In this document: in pieces, positions 50,390 through 63,379 of the stretch
Position numbering within the stretch: position 1 is the first letter of the stretch
How the letters are laid out: each line of letters begins with the position of its first letter
NCBI RefSeq assembly: GCF_001640805.2
Contig: NC_066856.1
Coordinates: forward strand, 17,723,616-17,787,615
Reading direction: 5' to 3'
Length of the DNA: 64,000 nucleotides
Source of the DNA: Lates calcarifer
Lineage: Eukaryota > Chordata > Actinopteri > Centropomidae
Made by a program: the position numbers and the translations under genes
The notes under the pieces: model-generated
The model's database searches: none
What the model was told of the DNA's origin: nothing
The model's input: the letters and a program-made list of their open reading frames with translations, nothing else

Positions 50390-51731
50390 TAAGTATGTGA
50401 CAATATCATATTAAAAGAAATACTGGAATACATACAGCCATTTCATTTAGCAGTTTGCAATTTTACATCCAGGGCTCTATTTGTATGAATGTGGCACTGA
50501 GAGGGAGTATGGCAAAGACAAGGCAAAATGGTTAAAACCCACACTTTTACAATATACCATAATGACAAATGCATATTGATTGCTATATTTGAGGTACATC
50601 TAACATTGTAGGAAAAAAGATAAAGTGTAAAGTCTGTCTGGGAAAGTACTACATTTAGATGACCAAAAGCTGGAAATATTTTTGGACGCAACTGTAGGTG
50701 TTGGGTGTAGAGTTTGTGACAGTCAGTAAAATAAATCTTTGAGAAATTACTTTCTAGCAGTAAGAAGCAACACCATTTCCTCGGCAGTATAAGTAGTAAC
50801 TGCTTCAACTTTCCATTTCTGACTTTCTGTTCTTGTTTTATAATTCTTTTGAAAGCTTTACTTCTTGTTGTCTTATTACTGCATCCAGTCTCTGTGTGTC
50901 TTGACCCCTGAACTCTGCTTCTTGTCTCTCAGCTCTCATTTCAACCAAATTGCAATCAGTCACTTTGTCTCTTGCTGTTGGTGTGAGCATATGATCAGAA
51001 GACTTTGAATTCGCTTCCTCTGCCCATAAAAAGCTGCCTGGACTTTTGGAACCTAATCTTTTCATTCTAGCAAAATGGGCAGTTCTGATGAGAAATCAAA
51101 ATATGTTGTTCCTTAGTTACCAAATAGACTTGCTATATTACACATATATTACTAGTAATAAGTATTGACACAGAAGGATTCTGATAATTACAGTGAGAGT
51201 ACATTTTAACTCATGAATGTGGTGATTGTAATCCACTACAGGTACAGAACCACAATGGGGTATTTGGTGGTCTTTGTTTTAGAGCCTGTTTACCATTAGC
51301 ATTATTAGGCATTTAAACGTGTTGACAGCAAAAACTAAACAATATAATCTCTGCCCAAAGTCAACCAACAGCTCTCACCAAAAGATCTAGGACACAGTGG
51401 TGTCATGGAGGTCACAGGTGTTTGGTCATGCTGGCGAACAGAGCTGAAGGGAGACACAGCACTGAAGCATAACTTCACTCCATTTGGAGCTAGAAACATG
51501 TTATTCTCTCTGAAACCTCTTCAGCAGGGCACTTTCCTTTCATACCTACAGTGTTTATAGTATTGACTGAGTCCCAGAGGAAAGAAAAAAAAAGATGGTC
51601 TAATATTGATATCATCAATTTTCAGAAGTGTTCCTCTGTGGAAGACATTATTGATTTCCAGGATAGTAAGTCAGCTGTGGTAAACATACATTCATGACAC
51701 ATTGTTATTGTAAATATGCTATAGCATAGCA

Positions 51732-51771
51732 ATAGATAGATAGATAGACAGATAGATACATACATACATAT
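51732..51771. repeat. (GATA)n/(CATA)n compound microsatellite
   Basis: GATA units, one GACA, further GATA, then CATA units; tetranucleotide periodicity over 40 bp. GATA repeats are common in fish genomes. Confidence 0.9.
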
Positions 51772-54700
51772 GTAAATAAATAAATCTTGTATTTGGTTAT
51801 TTTCTCTCTTAACAAAGCAAACGATAAATTGTCTCCAGAAGGCTGCTGTTGAAAAGCCACATGATGGATTTAAATAATCTCATGGTACATATGTATATTT
51901 GCCCAGTCCTTACCAGGCTCCTAACACCACATTCTGTGATAATATTTTAATTTCAGTATGTATATAACCCAAAGCAAAACTTAAATGTTTTTACCCATCA
52001 TTACATCTTGGGGTCATTTACACCACCTGTTTTCATAAGCTGCATAATCCAGTTCTCTTGGATGAGGACCAAGATTCACATTTTTAGGTGTCTCAGTGGG
52101 CTTACTGTACATGCTGCCACCTGTTAACTTCTATTGTTTACCTGCTAAAAGTAACCAAACCAAAGAAGTAAACCATCTAGAGTTAGAGTAAACTTCTCAG
52201 AACATGCTTGCTCCAAACACGGCTTTAGATTATAGAATTCATTCTTTGTTGAGTGTATTTTACTGACGCCCATCCAAGCATCACTATAGCTGAATCAAGT
52301 GTGTCTGTGAATAATGACTCTGTATAGCTGCTTGGAAAAATCTGTGGACTGTTGAAAGCAGCATTTAATCAATTATCAAATAATGAAATTGTTTTTCAGC
52401 CTGATTTTGGGAAAAAGATAAATCTTTTAAAAGATGGATCACCAGTTAAAATGAGCTCTAAATGCTCAGGATCCATATGCATCTAAGAATAAGACCTCCA
52501 GAATTTAACTAGATGTATTTTGCTGGCAGGCTACTATTTACTGTTCTTGGTGTGCTGCTTTGCTATCCATGTGTCATTTTGCAGTACAGGAGTCATTGTA
52601 ATTAGGGGCTGTCCTCAAAGAAAATAAAAATCTCTCCGCTGGCTCTGTCAAATGTGTTTGACAAATTATAGTGTTGGCTGTTGGCAAAGCTGGTAGCTGT
52701 TTTCTCAAATGCCTGTGGTAAATTTCATTTGAAATTCTAATAAATGAAATATAACTCTTGGTTCAGCTTGAGCAAAATGAGATGGATAAAGAACTTTTTC
52801 AGACTGATTAATTCCAGACTTCCTTCAACACTTAAATGTATATCTTACCACAGTCAGAAGTGAAACTATAGACATACATTTTACGTGCATCCTTATACAA
52901 AGTCAGTCACTTTACCAAATTATGCGATTGTTGAATAGGTGAACCTCAGAGTGCTATCAAAATTCAAATTAGTGACTGTTAAACAGCTGAAATGTTAAGT
53001 TAAATTCCTCCTAAATGACATGTTGGCTCAAAAAATTCAGTCACTTTTGAAACTAAGTCAGCAGGGAGCAAGCCCCTGATTGGCCCTCCGAGTGTCTTAT
53101 TAAAATATTAAACCTCCAAGGACAAATGTATTCTGAAGCACTGAGTTTTCGGGTTTTAATTATGTATGTACTAGATAACGAGACCCTGTGATTGAGCTTA
53201 TGGCAAGGTTTTGCCACCTCAGGTCAAGGACTACTACAACCATTCACATCCAAGTACCAGTCTTTCCCCTTATTATTCATATTGGAAAGTAGGGCAAATT
53301 GGAGCCAGCAATGAGCAAGAAGGATGCTCTAGAAAAATATCAATAGAATAAAATAATAATAATAAAAAAACAGTTTCTCTATTGTGGTTCATTTTTTGAC
53401 ACATTGTTAAAACTGAGGACCAGCCTCTCTTACGTCTGAGAAAATGGGCGTGTTCCAAAGAAATGAAGCCATGTAACCCAGAACAGAGAGACTTGGCTAT
53501 AGCTACAGAGATAAAGAGCCTGCCTATTGCAGTTCCATGCAGTAGACTTCTCAGTTGGAGATCTAATTTAAGTAATTAGAGCCATAAAGGAAGTGAAATC
53601 TCATCACAGCTAGAAGATCAGATCAGACACATCTAAGGCTGCTTTAGATCTTCTATTGAGCTTCTTTAGACAAAGAGAGCTTGGGTAATTAAGTCTGGGA
53701 ACCCCAATGGCTTTGGCTGATTCACTATTATTAGTTAGGACAATGACTAGAATGATAAGTCTGCCCAGATTATTTTGCCATATGTTAAAGCATCAAAAGG
53801 AAATTAACCAGAGGGCTTCACGTAGCATAATGCATCAGCTTTTTAAATGCATTATTAGTCACGCCCACTGGCTAAGCATCATTTTAAGCATGTATAGTAT
53901 TTCATTGTATGCTTGCATACATTTTTTTAGACTGTTCAATCAATAACATAAGATACTATGGATGTGTGTGATTTGTGTTTATTGTGAATGCGACCATATT
54001 TTAGAGATGATTTTTTTTATTTTAAAGTCTAGTTCCCAAAGAATCCATGCTGCATTCTAATAGTGGCATGACTTGCTCTTGCTTTCTGAGCACAGCTCTT
54101 CCTCCTCTTATCCCCTGCAAATATATTACTGCAGCACGTTCAAGTTTTCAGACATTCATAATTGAGTAGCATATGATGAATAGCACAAGGGTGTTCCATT
54201 TTAGGCTGACTGGAAAACAGTGGCAGGATCTGCAATGAGCCCATGCTTTCTTCCTCCAATCAAGCTCCATGTATCTCAATACAGAAGACAATTTGCAACA
54301 GTGGGTGCATCAGACAGAATACAAAATGATAGGAACACGACACTTTTACTTGCACTTTAGTGTCACATAAATACTGTCTCATGTCTCCTGTCCAACCAAC
54401 ATTATTATCATAACACCCTGCTCTGTTGGAAACCAGACATTGGTTGCTTCATTGGATAATATTTTGTCAGAAGTTTGTGTGAGAGTCTCTATCTGCACAT
54501 TTTATAGCTTTTATCTCCTCTCTCTTTCTGTTGCCTGCCACTCGACACTTTATGTCTGCTCTTCAACACTTTTCTCCTAAATAGAACCTAATACTTGATT
54601 CAGTATTGTGTAATCAGCTGGGTGGGTGGTAAGGCACTCCATTCAAGAATGCTGATCATATTTAATGTGTGTAAAAATGACATTAGCATCAAAGAGGAAA

Positions 54701-57019
54701 TAGTGAAATCCACCTACTCTTGTGCCAAAGTCTTATGTCTTCCAGTCATTTAGCTGAACCAGGACATTTTACACCTTTTGACTTTGATGTTTTAAAGAGG
54801 AAAAAATGCCAAACAGTGCAGCATGAGAATGGATTATCACTTAAGTGTTACTTTTGTGATTCACCGCTTTCTTCATCTCCAAACTTGAGAAGGCAGGGAG
54901 TATATGTTTCTTTTTGGCATTATAAAAACTACTATATCAGTAATGTTTTAGTAGTGAGTTGTGGATTTTAGCAAATACTTATAATTCATGCCTTGTATTT
55001 TGGATCATAACCTCCCCATCCCCAAGTTTTAAGGGAGGCACTTTTGACACACTCCAACAGCAAGATCTAATATCGAAGTGTTTCTTCCCATAAATTTTGA
55101 GCTTTGAGTATTAGGTGCCTTAGGACAAACAACATGAAAATACTAAAGTCTGTGCTCCCAAGAAACCTGTGCTGACATTAGCTGCAAGTTGTCGACACTT
55201 GTGACATTTGCTCAAGTAATACCAGCATATCTTGTTTTTGCTTTTTAAGTGCTTAAGGCCAAGTATTCAAAGTGTTATGTGCACAGTTCTGACACCCAAG
55301 TATTTAGTATAGCCAAGTTATGGCAAACTATTGATTTATTATCAGTCTCTCAGTTCCTGCCTTTGGGGAGCCTTAATAGCTCTACTGATGCATCCCTCTT
55401 GATCCACTAGCGATTAAATGAGGGGCTATTTTATATGGTTTTGTTCCTTACGCTCATAAAATGTTCCTATCCCCTGTCAGGTGACAGTTTAGTCTTTGGA
55501 ACATGAGTGCCTCTAAAGTTTAACCTAGGATTTATTGGTACGTCATCATAAGATGGCGGCATAAATAAAAGCATTGACGGATACATCACCACCCAAGGGT
55601 CATACACAGTCTACCACCTCTCAGCACAAGTGTTTATTAGAGAGGGCACTCACTTGATTAAAAAATGATTTAGATCGGGATCTGGGACGACAGACATTTA
55701 GCTTGGTTCATTATTTCTCTACAACATAATGGGAGATATTAAAGCATTAAGATCCTATAGAAGGTGAATGCATTTGTTATGAACTGCTGCACATGTTGTG
55801 GTGACATAAATTAACTCTGTAGCTTAAACTGTTTTGTTTTTTTTTGTTTTTTTTTACTTCTGAATCACACTCATTTTAATTGGTTTTCATCAGTGAGATT
55901 TATGAATTTTCAGGGGTCAGTGTCTTGAGGACATGAGGTCACAGTACTGTATACTTATCTGCCTGTGCATATTTCAGAACACAATAAGACATCTGATGAA
56001 GGTCGCTACTGGAGTGGAAAGAGTGTTTTTATTCAATATGGTCATGTCATCTTATATTTTCTGCAATATTCATCCCTCAAGTCACACAGTATCTTTTTTG
56101 CCATTAAATCAACAGAAGCCAATTCTGTCAGCAGTCTGACACTTGATCTAATAATTGGTATTTGTCCCAAGTTTAAAGTTTCTGGAGGTCAAAACTAAAG
56201 TGCAGAGTTTATAATTCGACCAAGTGGTTTGTTCAACATGGGCTGCTTAAATGCAGAAGGATTACACGCTAGAAGGCGAGAGAAAGAACTCTTGAGGGTG
56301 CTTTGATCGTTAGTTCAAAATCCATTACTTTGGCTCAGAGGAGACAAGGAGATCCAGCAGTATAAATTAACATCAAAGGCAGATCAGCTAATGGGGAAAG
56401 GTCTACCAGGTCCATACTCATAGAAAGTAAAATTACTGTACCAATATCTACCTGTTTTAATTATTCTACAAGAATCAAGAGCATGGCTTGAAGCGGATGT
56501 TAAAATTCAGAAAATGTAATGTTTCTATTCTTGATTATTCATGATTTTTAATCATCTTTATAGGAAACAGAGCACATACTTTGGCTTTCTGTGTGAATAA
56601 TATGTATTATGAATAGTTTCTAGGCATTTAAAAGTACACTTGGTGCTGATACAGTATGTATCCCTATATCAACAAGGATTTGAAAATCAGGATTTTTGCC
56701 TTGTCTTTTAAGTTCCTGTGTATATGACTTTTCAGCATATATTTGATTAGCTTTCAGGGAAATATAAATATGATAAAACCATTAACATAGCTCATTTTAT
56801 GGTGCACACAGGATTCTTTTATTGGAGTCTTTTATGTTGACATTCGGAGTTGATCATTTCAAGTGATTTATTTTTCCCTCTTTACTTTAAATAGCAATCC
56901 ATAACGGACAGTTTTCTCACAGTTTTCCTGTGCAGTCACCATCTTAGTGCAACAATACTAAGCTAATCAAGACATATGAGCCCCAGAATCCTTTTAGAAT
57001 TCCTTCTTCCCTTGCAGAG

Positions 57020-57400
57020 CTGTGATTGGTTCAGTAAACCTGATGACGGATACATTTCCCACAAGACAAGACCTTTAATTAACTGTCTTTTGTCATTAAG
57101 AGGAGCAGCCAGAAATCTTGATAGCTTATGAGGACACCCAAAACTATAGCTTCCATTAGCTGTTACAATACCTTACTTGTACAATAGTGAATGTAAAAAC
57201 AAATGACAGCAAAAGAAAGAAAGCAGAGCATGCTGATGTCATGCATATTAAACCAACCGGCCCAGCTCTATCCTGTCCTCTCGTTTCACTCAGAACTAAT
57301 GAGTTACCCTTGGAAGTAATTGTCATATCAGTCTCATTAACACGGGGGCTATTTCTTTCAAGTGCGTTTGCCCTCTGATCTGTTTTTGAGTTCTACCACT
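57020..57400. promoter_or_regulatory. candidate conserved non-coding element
   Basis: The block contains CTTTAATTAACTGTC, TTGTCATTAAGAGG, ACTAATGAGTTACCC, GTCTCATTAACACGG and TTTCAAGTGCG (NKX2-type TCAAGTG). The composition is balanced and repeat-free. An enhancer role is inferred. Confidence 0.28.
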
Positions 57401-57639
57401 GCTCTGAAGCAGGTAAGAGAGCTTTTATATTATTTTAATTTTCATTTCATGACATCACAGTCTTTTAGTGGTACATGATATACTGGCTAATATTGGTCAC
57501 GTAGTTGGTACAGTTAATGCTAACCAGTTTAAAAGAACAAAAATATCTTCGGTTTATTCCAAACAAACCATTACTTAAGTGGATGTGAAACACTGCTATT
57601 TTCCACAACGCAAAATGTTTAAACTCTCAGGTTGATCCC

Positions 57640-58080
57640 CCATCACCTGTGGTGTTAACACAACACACCTTGGGTACAGTCTCCACCACTACAGCCACTG
57701 TGACACACCCCTTCACAATGATAATGAACGCAAACAATGGCGTGGGTGTGGGCACAAAGGGTGAAATCATGTTCCGGTTGTTTCGTGTCAGCGGGAGCAT
57801 CTTCCTGGGTCTGACAGATCGGCCAATTAACCTTATTTACTGCGTCTCCCCTCATCCTCTAACGAGCTCCACTGGGCTTCTTTCTAATGAGCTGCTGAGA
57901 TTGGGGACCATTGGTGTGTTGGTTCCAGTTGTGCTTGTCCTGCAGTTATTAAGGTGACAAGATAGTGGCTCTTGCACTCTTGCGCTGCCTGAGCAGGAAT
58001 GCCCATGGTGTTGTTCATGTTGTTTTTTTTTATGATTGGTATGCCTCATGTGCAGTTGCTTGGACTTCAATTAGTGCACC
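57640..58080. promoter_or_regulatory. CpG-bearing, GC-richer block of unknown role
   Basis: About 440 bp distinctly GC-richer than its flanks, with several CpG (AACGCAAAC, GGCGTGGG, TCCGGTTG, TTTCGTGTCAGCGGG, GATCGGCCAATTAACC, TTGCGCTGCC) and a CCAAT-type word. A frame is open on the plus strand from 57,649 to 57,957 (102 codons), and the minus strand is also open for 66-72 codons. The peptides resemble nothing I know, and simultaneous openness on both strands reflects GC content. It could be a conserved element or an alternative upstream promoter. Confidence 0.3.
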
Positions 58081-58239
58081 ATAGTGCAATATTTATTTGC
58101 TCAATTGTCAAATGATTTAGGTTCACAGGGAGTACATTAATACTGATATAATGGGATTATCTGCACTACACAAATAAAACGTAATTGGAGCTTTTTATAC
58201 GATGATTACAAGCTTGAGTAAGCAAGAGGAAACTGCTAG

Positions 58240-58340
58240 GTGCAATGCCTTATTCATCTTCCTCTTTAACTGTCCACAGATTATCACTAATTGAGCTTTT
58301 AATTACCATTTGAGCAGCCATTTTGAATACACCTCTCTTG
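58240..58340. promoter_or_regulatory. homeodomain motif cluster
   Basis: GATTATCACTAATTGAGC followed by TTTTAATTACCATTTGAGC (58,279-58,315) puts three TAAT/ATTA cores in under 40 bp, in non-repetitive sequence close to the CpG-bearing block. The role is inferred. Confidence 0.28.
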
Positions 58341-58478
58341 AAATGGAAAAAAATATATGTAACCTGATTTACCACATTTACCACTGAATAGTTGTGTTTT
58401 TACATTTAATACATCATACATTATAAATCAATATCAACAATAAACACCAAATAAGTAACAAAAATCACAAACTATGTC

Positions 58479-58506
58479 GCATTAGTGTTATTGCATTAGT
58501 GTAATT
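58479..58506. repeat. 14-bp tandem duplication
   Basis: GCATTAGTGTTATT and GCATTAGTGTAATT lie side by side with one difference. Confidence 0.85.
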
Positions 58507-58664
58507 CCAGTTTACTGTTTGAAAGAGAATGAGCATTAACCAGAGGAATCAGCCACCACTTTGACTAAAGCATAAATCACACCTTTGTAGCTTACCTAAG
58601 GATGTTTTTGAGTGCAGTTAGTGCAGTTAATGATAATGTTAGGGATTTTAGTTCCTTCTTCTAT

Positions 58665-58698
58665 CTATCCCCCACCATTCTAGAATGGTGGGGGATAG
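58665..58698. repeat. perfect 34-bp palindrome
   Basis: The left arm CTATCCCCCACCATTCT (58,665-58,681) meets its exact reverse complement (58,682-58,698) with no spacer. Pairing stops at both ends. Spacer-free perfect palindromes of this length are rare by chance. It could arise by template switching during replication, or be the core of a small inverted-repeat element. Confidence 0.95.
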
Positions 58699-58747
58699 TT
58701 TCTTCTTGTTCCCACAAATTAGGGATGTCTTAACATGTTGTCTCAAT

Positions 58748-58763
58748 ATGCAACATGTTGCAT
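58748..58763. repeat. perfect 16-bp palindrome
   Basis: ATGCAACATGTTGCAT is exactly self-complementary and lies 49 bp to the right of the 34-bp palindrome. Another AACATGTTG occurs just before it, at about 58,732. Confidence 0.9.
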
Positions 58764-61700
58764 AAGCTAGCAGAAAACTAATGTATACCTGTGGGGCTTA
58801 CTAACTCAGACAGACTGTAGGTGGACGCAAAGTAACAGGCTTCACTCTGTAACAGACGAGCCATCTTGGCTACTTTCAAAGAAAATATGTAAACTTGTAA
58901 ATATGTAGTACTGGAATATGCTGTGACTCCCAACTTTTTCAAGTGTAATTTTCAGGAAAACCATTTATATTTGGGCCAGTGTTAAAACTTTAGCTCCAGC
59001 AGTTTTTCCTCTGTTCACCCCAATACAGAACATAATTTTAAAAAAAGGACTTTGTCATGTAGCATGCACTCTAGTAGACAAAATGAATGAAATAAATATT
59101 TTGAGTAGTTCATAGATTACCAAGAATTTCTCTAAAATACTGGTGATGTGACAAAGGTGTAATTTTGCCTATAGAAAAGGTATACTTACTCTCATATGCA
59201 TAAAATACTTTTTTTCTGTAGTTACTTCATACCACATGCTCATTTTATATAGAACTCATACTATTTATGGTAGTACAAGTATCTGAAACATCTTTTTGAA
59301 CTTTTCTATCCTTGTTTTTCTTGTAAATATCTCATCCCTAACTTGATCTGTGGCTGTATGTTATATGACAAAAGTTTCACCTTGGCAGAAGATAAAACAC
59401 AAGTTTGTACTGACCACTTGTGATTCATCTATTCAAGTAAGCCTGCCTTTGGAGCAGATATACTCTCCGCTCCATGACCTTCACTGGACAAGCATTGGTT
59501 TCAGGCCTGTGATTTTCAGGTCCCCACTGTGTTTGGTGTGGCTGCCTGCAGGAGACACTAATACAACCCATAGTGCAGAGCTTTAATATGGTACCCTGAG
59601 CAAGCGCTAAGAATCCTCTTCTATTCAACCTTTAGTTGTCTAGACGATGCTTGAACAATCTTCAAGTTGCTGTTTTTATGAAGCAGCAGTATCTGTTGCA
59701 AAACTAGAGGCACAAACATTGAGACCACTTATCAAAAAGAAAAGACTCCCATCAGTGTGTGAATGAGTGAGTGCATTGTTTGTCTTCATACCTTTAGTCT
59801 AGTTTATTGCCCTAAATGCCTCCTGGGCCTTTTCACTCACTTATAAACAGGTGTTTACCAAGTCAGTGTGCCCAGTTAATGTTGAGTCACATTAGCAAAT
59901 ATGTGGCAGTGATCCATACCAAGTGATGTACCTAAGAATCTTGTAATGGTCTCATGTCAAATTAATGTTTTTATGTCTCACTAAGTACTGCCGCTGCAAC
60001 AAGCAGGCTGCGCTGCTGCAGCAAAGTTGTCACAAGATGTGATATTTAAAAAAGGCTCATGTTTACCTCATGTCCCTTAAACCACATTCATCTGACTCTT
60101 GTGGTTTACATCAGTGCGTAGTAAGTCAAACAAAACAAAACAAACAAAAACAAACATTAGTGATCGTCTTTTTTTTGCGTGAAAGTACATTTTCCTCAGC
60201 ACAGAACAATTTCAGTAGACCTAAATTAATTTGTCAAATGACAGAAAACTACTCAGCAAGTATTTTGATGATTGTCCAGCCTCTCTATTGTGAATATTTG
60301 TTGGTTTTCCTAGCCTCCTGTAATACTAAACTGAACATTTTGGGGCTAGTGGACTGTTGAAAGAAAACAATACAACCCATTTGAAAACATTATCTCTGGG
60401 AAGCTATGACATTTTACAGAGCACACAATATAATAAAATAAAAGAGCAAATAATCAACAGATACTAGAATAACTCATCATTAGCTTTGTCTGGGGTTTAA
60501 CTCTATAATAATGTGATTGATAGCTATTTGTATATTACTGCTATTTACACATGTCCACAGCCAATCTTAAAGAAAGATTCATGTTTCTCTCTCGAACACT
60601 AGAAGCACATAAAAGACCAAAAGCACGAACCAAGAACCTATGGAAAATTGTGCTTCACTCTCAGGTTAATAGTAAACATATATTTGCAAGCCGTGACACA
60701 GAGTGCACTATAATCCTGGTAGCCCATCTTCAAAAGACCAGCGGTTCCCAGGCAGTGCAGAGACATCAGAGAAAATGTAGCATGTCATCTTCTCTAATGC
60801 AGCAGGAGCCATCTGATAATCAAGCTGGCAAGCTGCACTCACTTTTATTTGAAGTGTAAAAGTTGATGAATCAGACTTGGCTGCACAATTACAACCCCTC
60901 TGGCCTTCTCCCCTTTGTCTGTTGCTCGGCCAAGATTTGTGTGCCTCATCCATCCTATTAGGGCACAGTGCCCTCCAATATGCTACCCTTCTAAATCCAC
61001 ACAGAGGGATCAATTCTAACCATTTTGATCACATGGAATAGGAATTGCATTGTGTTTCCATAGTGCTGTTAATGTGCCTTAATTTAACCAATATTTGTAC
61101 CTATTGGCTAAAATGTGCATGTCCAAGCAAATGTAAATACATTCAAAGATGTGCTTATGCTTTGTTTCATTTCACTAACATGTCTCTTGGACTAGTTTTG
61201 TGACAAATTAAAAGTAGGGTTGTAAAGATAAGGCTTCACAAAAGGATTTTCTAGCTCAAATGATAATAATGCACATTCTGCCTACCAGCCTTTAATAAAT
61301 GCTATTGTATTTGCACAGATATTTTCATGAATTTTGAACATTCTTAACATTAAAATCAGCTCACAAACATTTTTAGAATTGTTCCAATTGGCTTTAACAT
61401 AGGATATGCCTATTTAGTTTAATAACTGTAAAGCAGAAGAAACACTTTGCACTTTACTTCATTGAAACCATATTGTAAACTCCAGTTTAGCAGTTCAGCA
61501 GGCTAGTAAATATATGCCACTAAATATATTATTTGCCAGCTGCACCATACTGCACTGTCTTCCTTTGATTGTACTGGCCTGCCATTTGTGAAAGAGAATA
61601 GGACAATGAGCAAGCAACTAGTGTCACAAAAGGCTTATATAGCAATGTTTTCAAGCCAAGAAAGCTACTTCACAAAGCAGAAGTAATATTACAGTACTTT

Positions 61701-63350
61701 GCATCATATGATACTTCGTCATTCCATATTTCTGTTGGATCTCTTGTCTAATTAGCTATCTCACTCATCCCTTTCATGGAAAAAAAAGTGTTTTTGTGTC
61801 AATTACAGGCTGCCATACCACAAGGGGACAGAATTTGAGGGGGCTGTAACAGAGATGTGTTGGATGAGATGTTTTGCTGATGCTGTTGCAATTACTGCTA
61901 TTACTAGGTCAACAGATATTGTAGGTCACTTGATTAGAATATCATGCTACCTATTCATTATCTATGAGGAAAAAGCTTTAGATGTCATTTTATACACATC
62001 CCCCTGTAATTTTATGTAGCATATTTGGTATCGGTAAAAACACTGATCTCCATTTGTGACATGATTTAATGGGATTGTGTTAAAATAGCACACCACTTTC
62101 AGAGTATTTAGCATGTCATGTCCTTCCATTTTAAGCTTTTTGCGTGTTAATGGAGGTCCGGGCATCACGTGACTTGGTTTCTTTACACTGCTTTACACTA
62201 CTGGAAAAGCCTGAGCAAAAATGAATGGTGCCAGTGCTGATTTCAAGCCCCCAGAGTTCACTTCAAACTTTAAATCCACAGAAAGGATATATTGCAAAAC
62301 TTGATAGACGTAACATTATTGATGCTTATGGTGCCACCGGAGTGCTTTTCATGAGTATTGAGACAGTTGGAGCTGGCAATGTTTCAAACCTAAAGTATAT
62401 ATTAAATAGCATATTTTGCACAAGAATGGCAGCTGCACTACAGAGAGTGAGTGAGAAATGGTGGTGGTCCACTTAATATTGTCACAGTTTTCTGTAACAG
62501 GAGAACTGTATCAGTAACCTTCACTGTACAATTGCTATAATTCCTGAGGCAGTATGCCATCTTAACAGTCCTGGCTTATGGGGAACCACAGACAGCCTGC
62601 TGTCCTCTGCCTTCATTCCCTTTGTTCTAATTTCTATTTCTATCCTCTGGACATGATCCTCATTGTCAGTTGTCGGCCTCAGCGATTGAATAGCCTCGTC
62701 AAGCCTCCCCAGAGTCCCCTTCTCTACTGCAGCCTTGGCAGGGAGGGGGACAGTTGATGTTGCCTATCTCTGCCTTTCTCTCAGAAATACTGACACTTGA
62801 GCCTTTTGGTATTATGTTAACTGATTTCCTAGTAGATGGTTTGATTTGTTGGAGCACTTACTCAGGCCAAGATGGTTAAGTTATTGTTATAACACTGTCA
62901 TCTCTATAACCCCCTTTTTTGAAAGTTTGATGTACAGTATTGAGCTATATCTCTATGTCCACTGCTTTGTTGATTGGTACTGTAGGACCTGTAGGACTGC
63001 TTTTAGTACACTTGAAATAAGTCTTGGGGTTTGTCCAATATGTAAAATCTGTATTAAAGCTGAAATATAAAGAAGACAATTATCTGCTTTCCATTAAATT
63101 AGTCATTCATATTGAGATTAAAATCTTTCTAGGATGGGCTCACTAGTTAGTATCATCACCTCAGGCATGCATGCTTTGCCTTTGTGTTTTTATCATGAAA
63201 AGAGACATTCTTCATTTTGTCTTTGGCTCAGATTTCCTCACCTAATAATCCTCTAGCATACAGACAAGGGGCTCAGTAAGAATTCTTATATCTACTGTCA
63301 ACACTCTTTGGCTTTTAACCTTTTTTCATCACTCATTGCCCGCGCAATAT

Positions 63351-63379
63351 TGTGTGTGTGTGTGTGTTTGGTGTGTGTA
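63351..63379. repeat. (TG)n microsatellite
   Basis: TG units interrupted by TTGG. Simple sequence. Confidence 0.9.

Noticed and set aside
57649..57957. 102-codon plus-strand open frame
   Set aside because: Open on both strands because the patch is GC-richer; the product is not recognisable and lacks gene signals.
58780..58900. Possible transposon fragment (CCATCTTGGCTAC-like text)
   Set aside because: It resembles text seen in fish repeats but I cannot name a family or find terminal repeats. A repeat-library search is needed.
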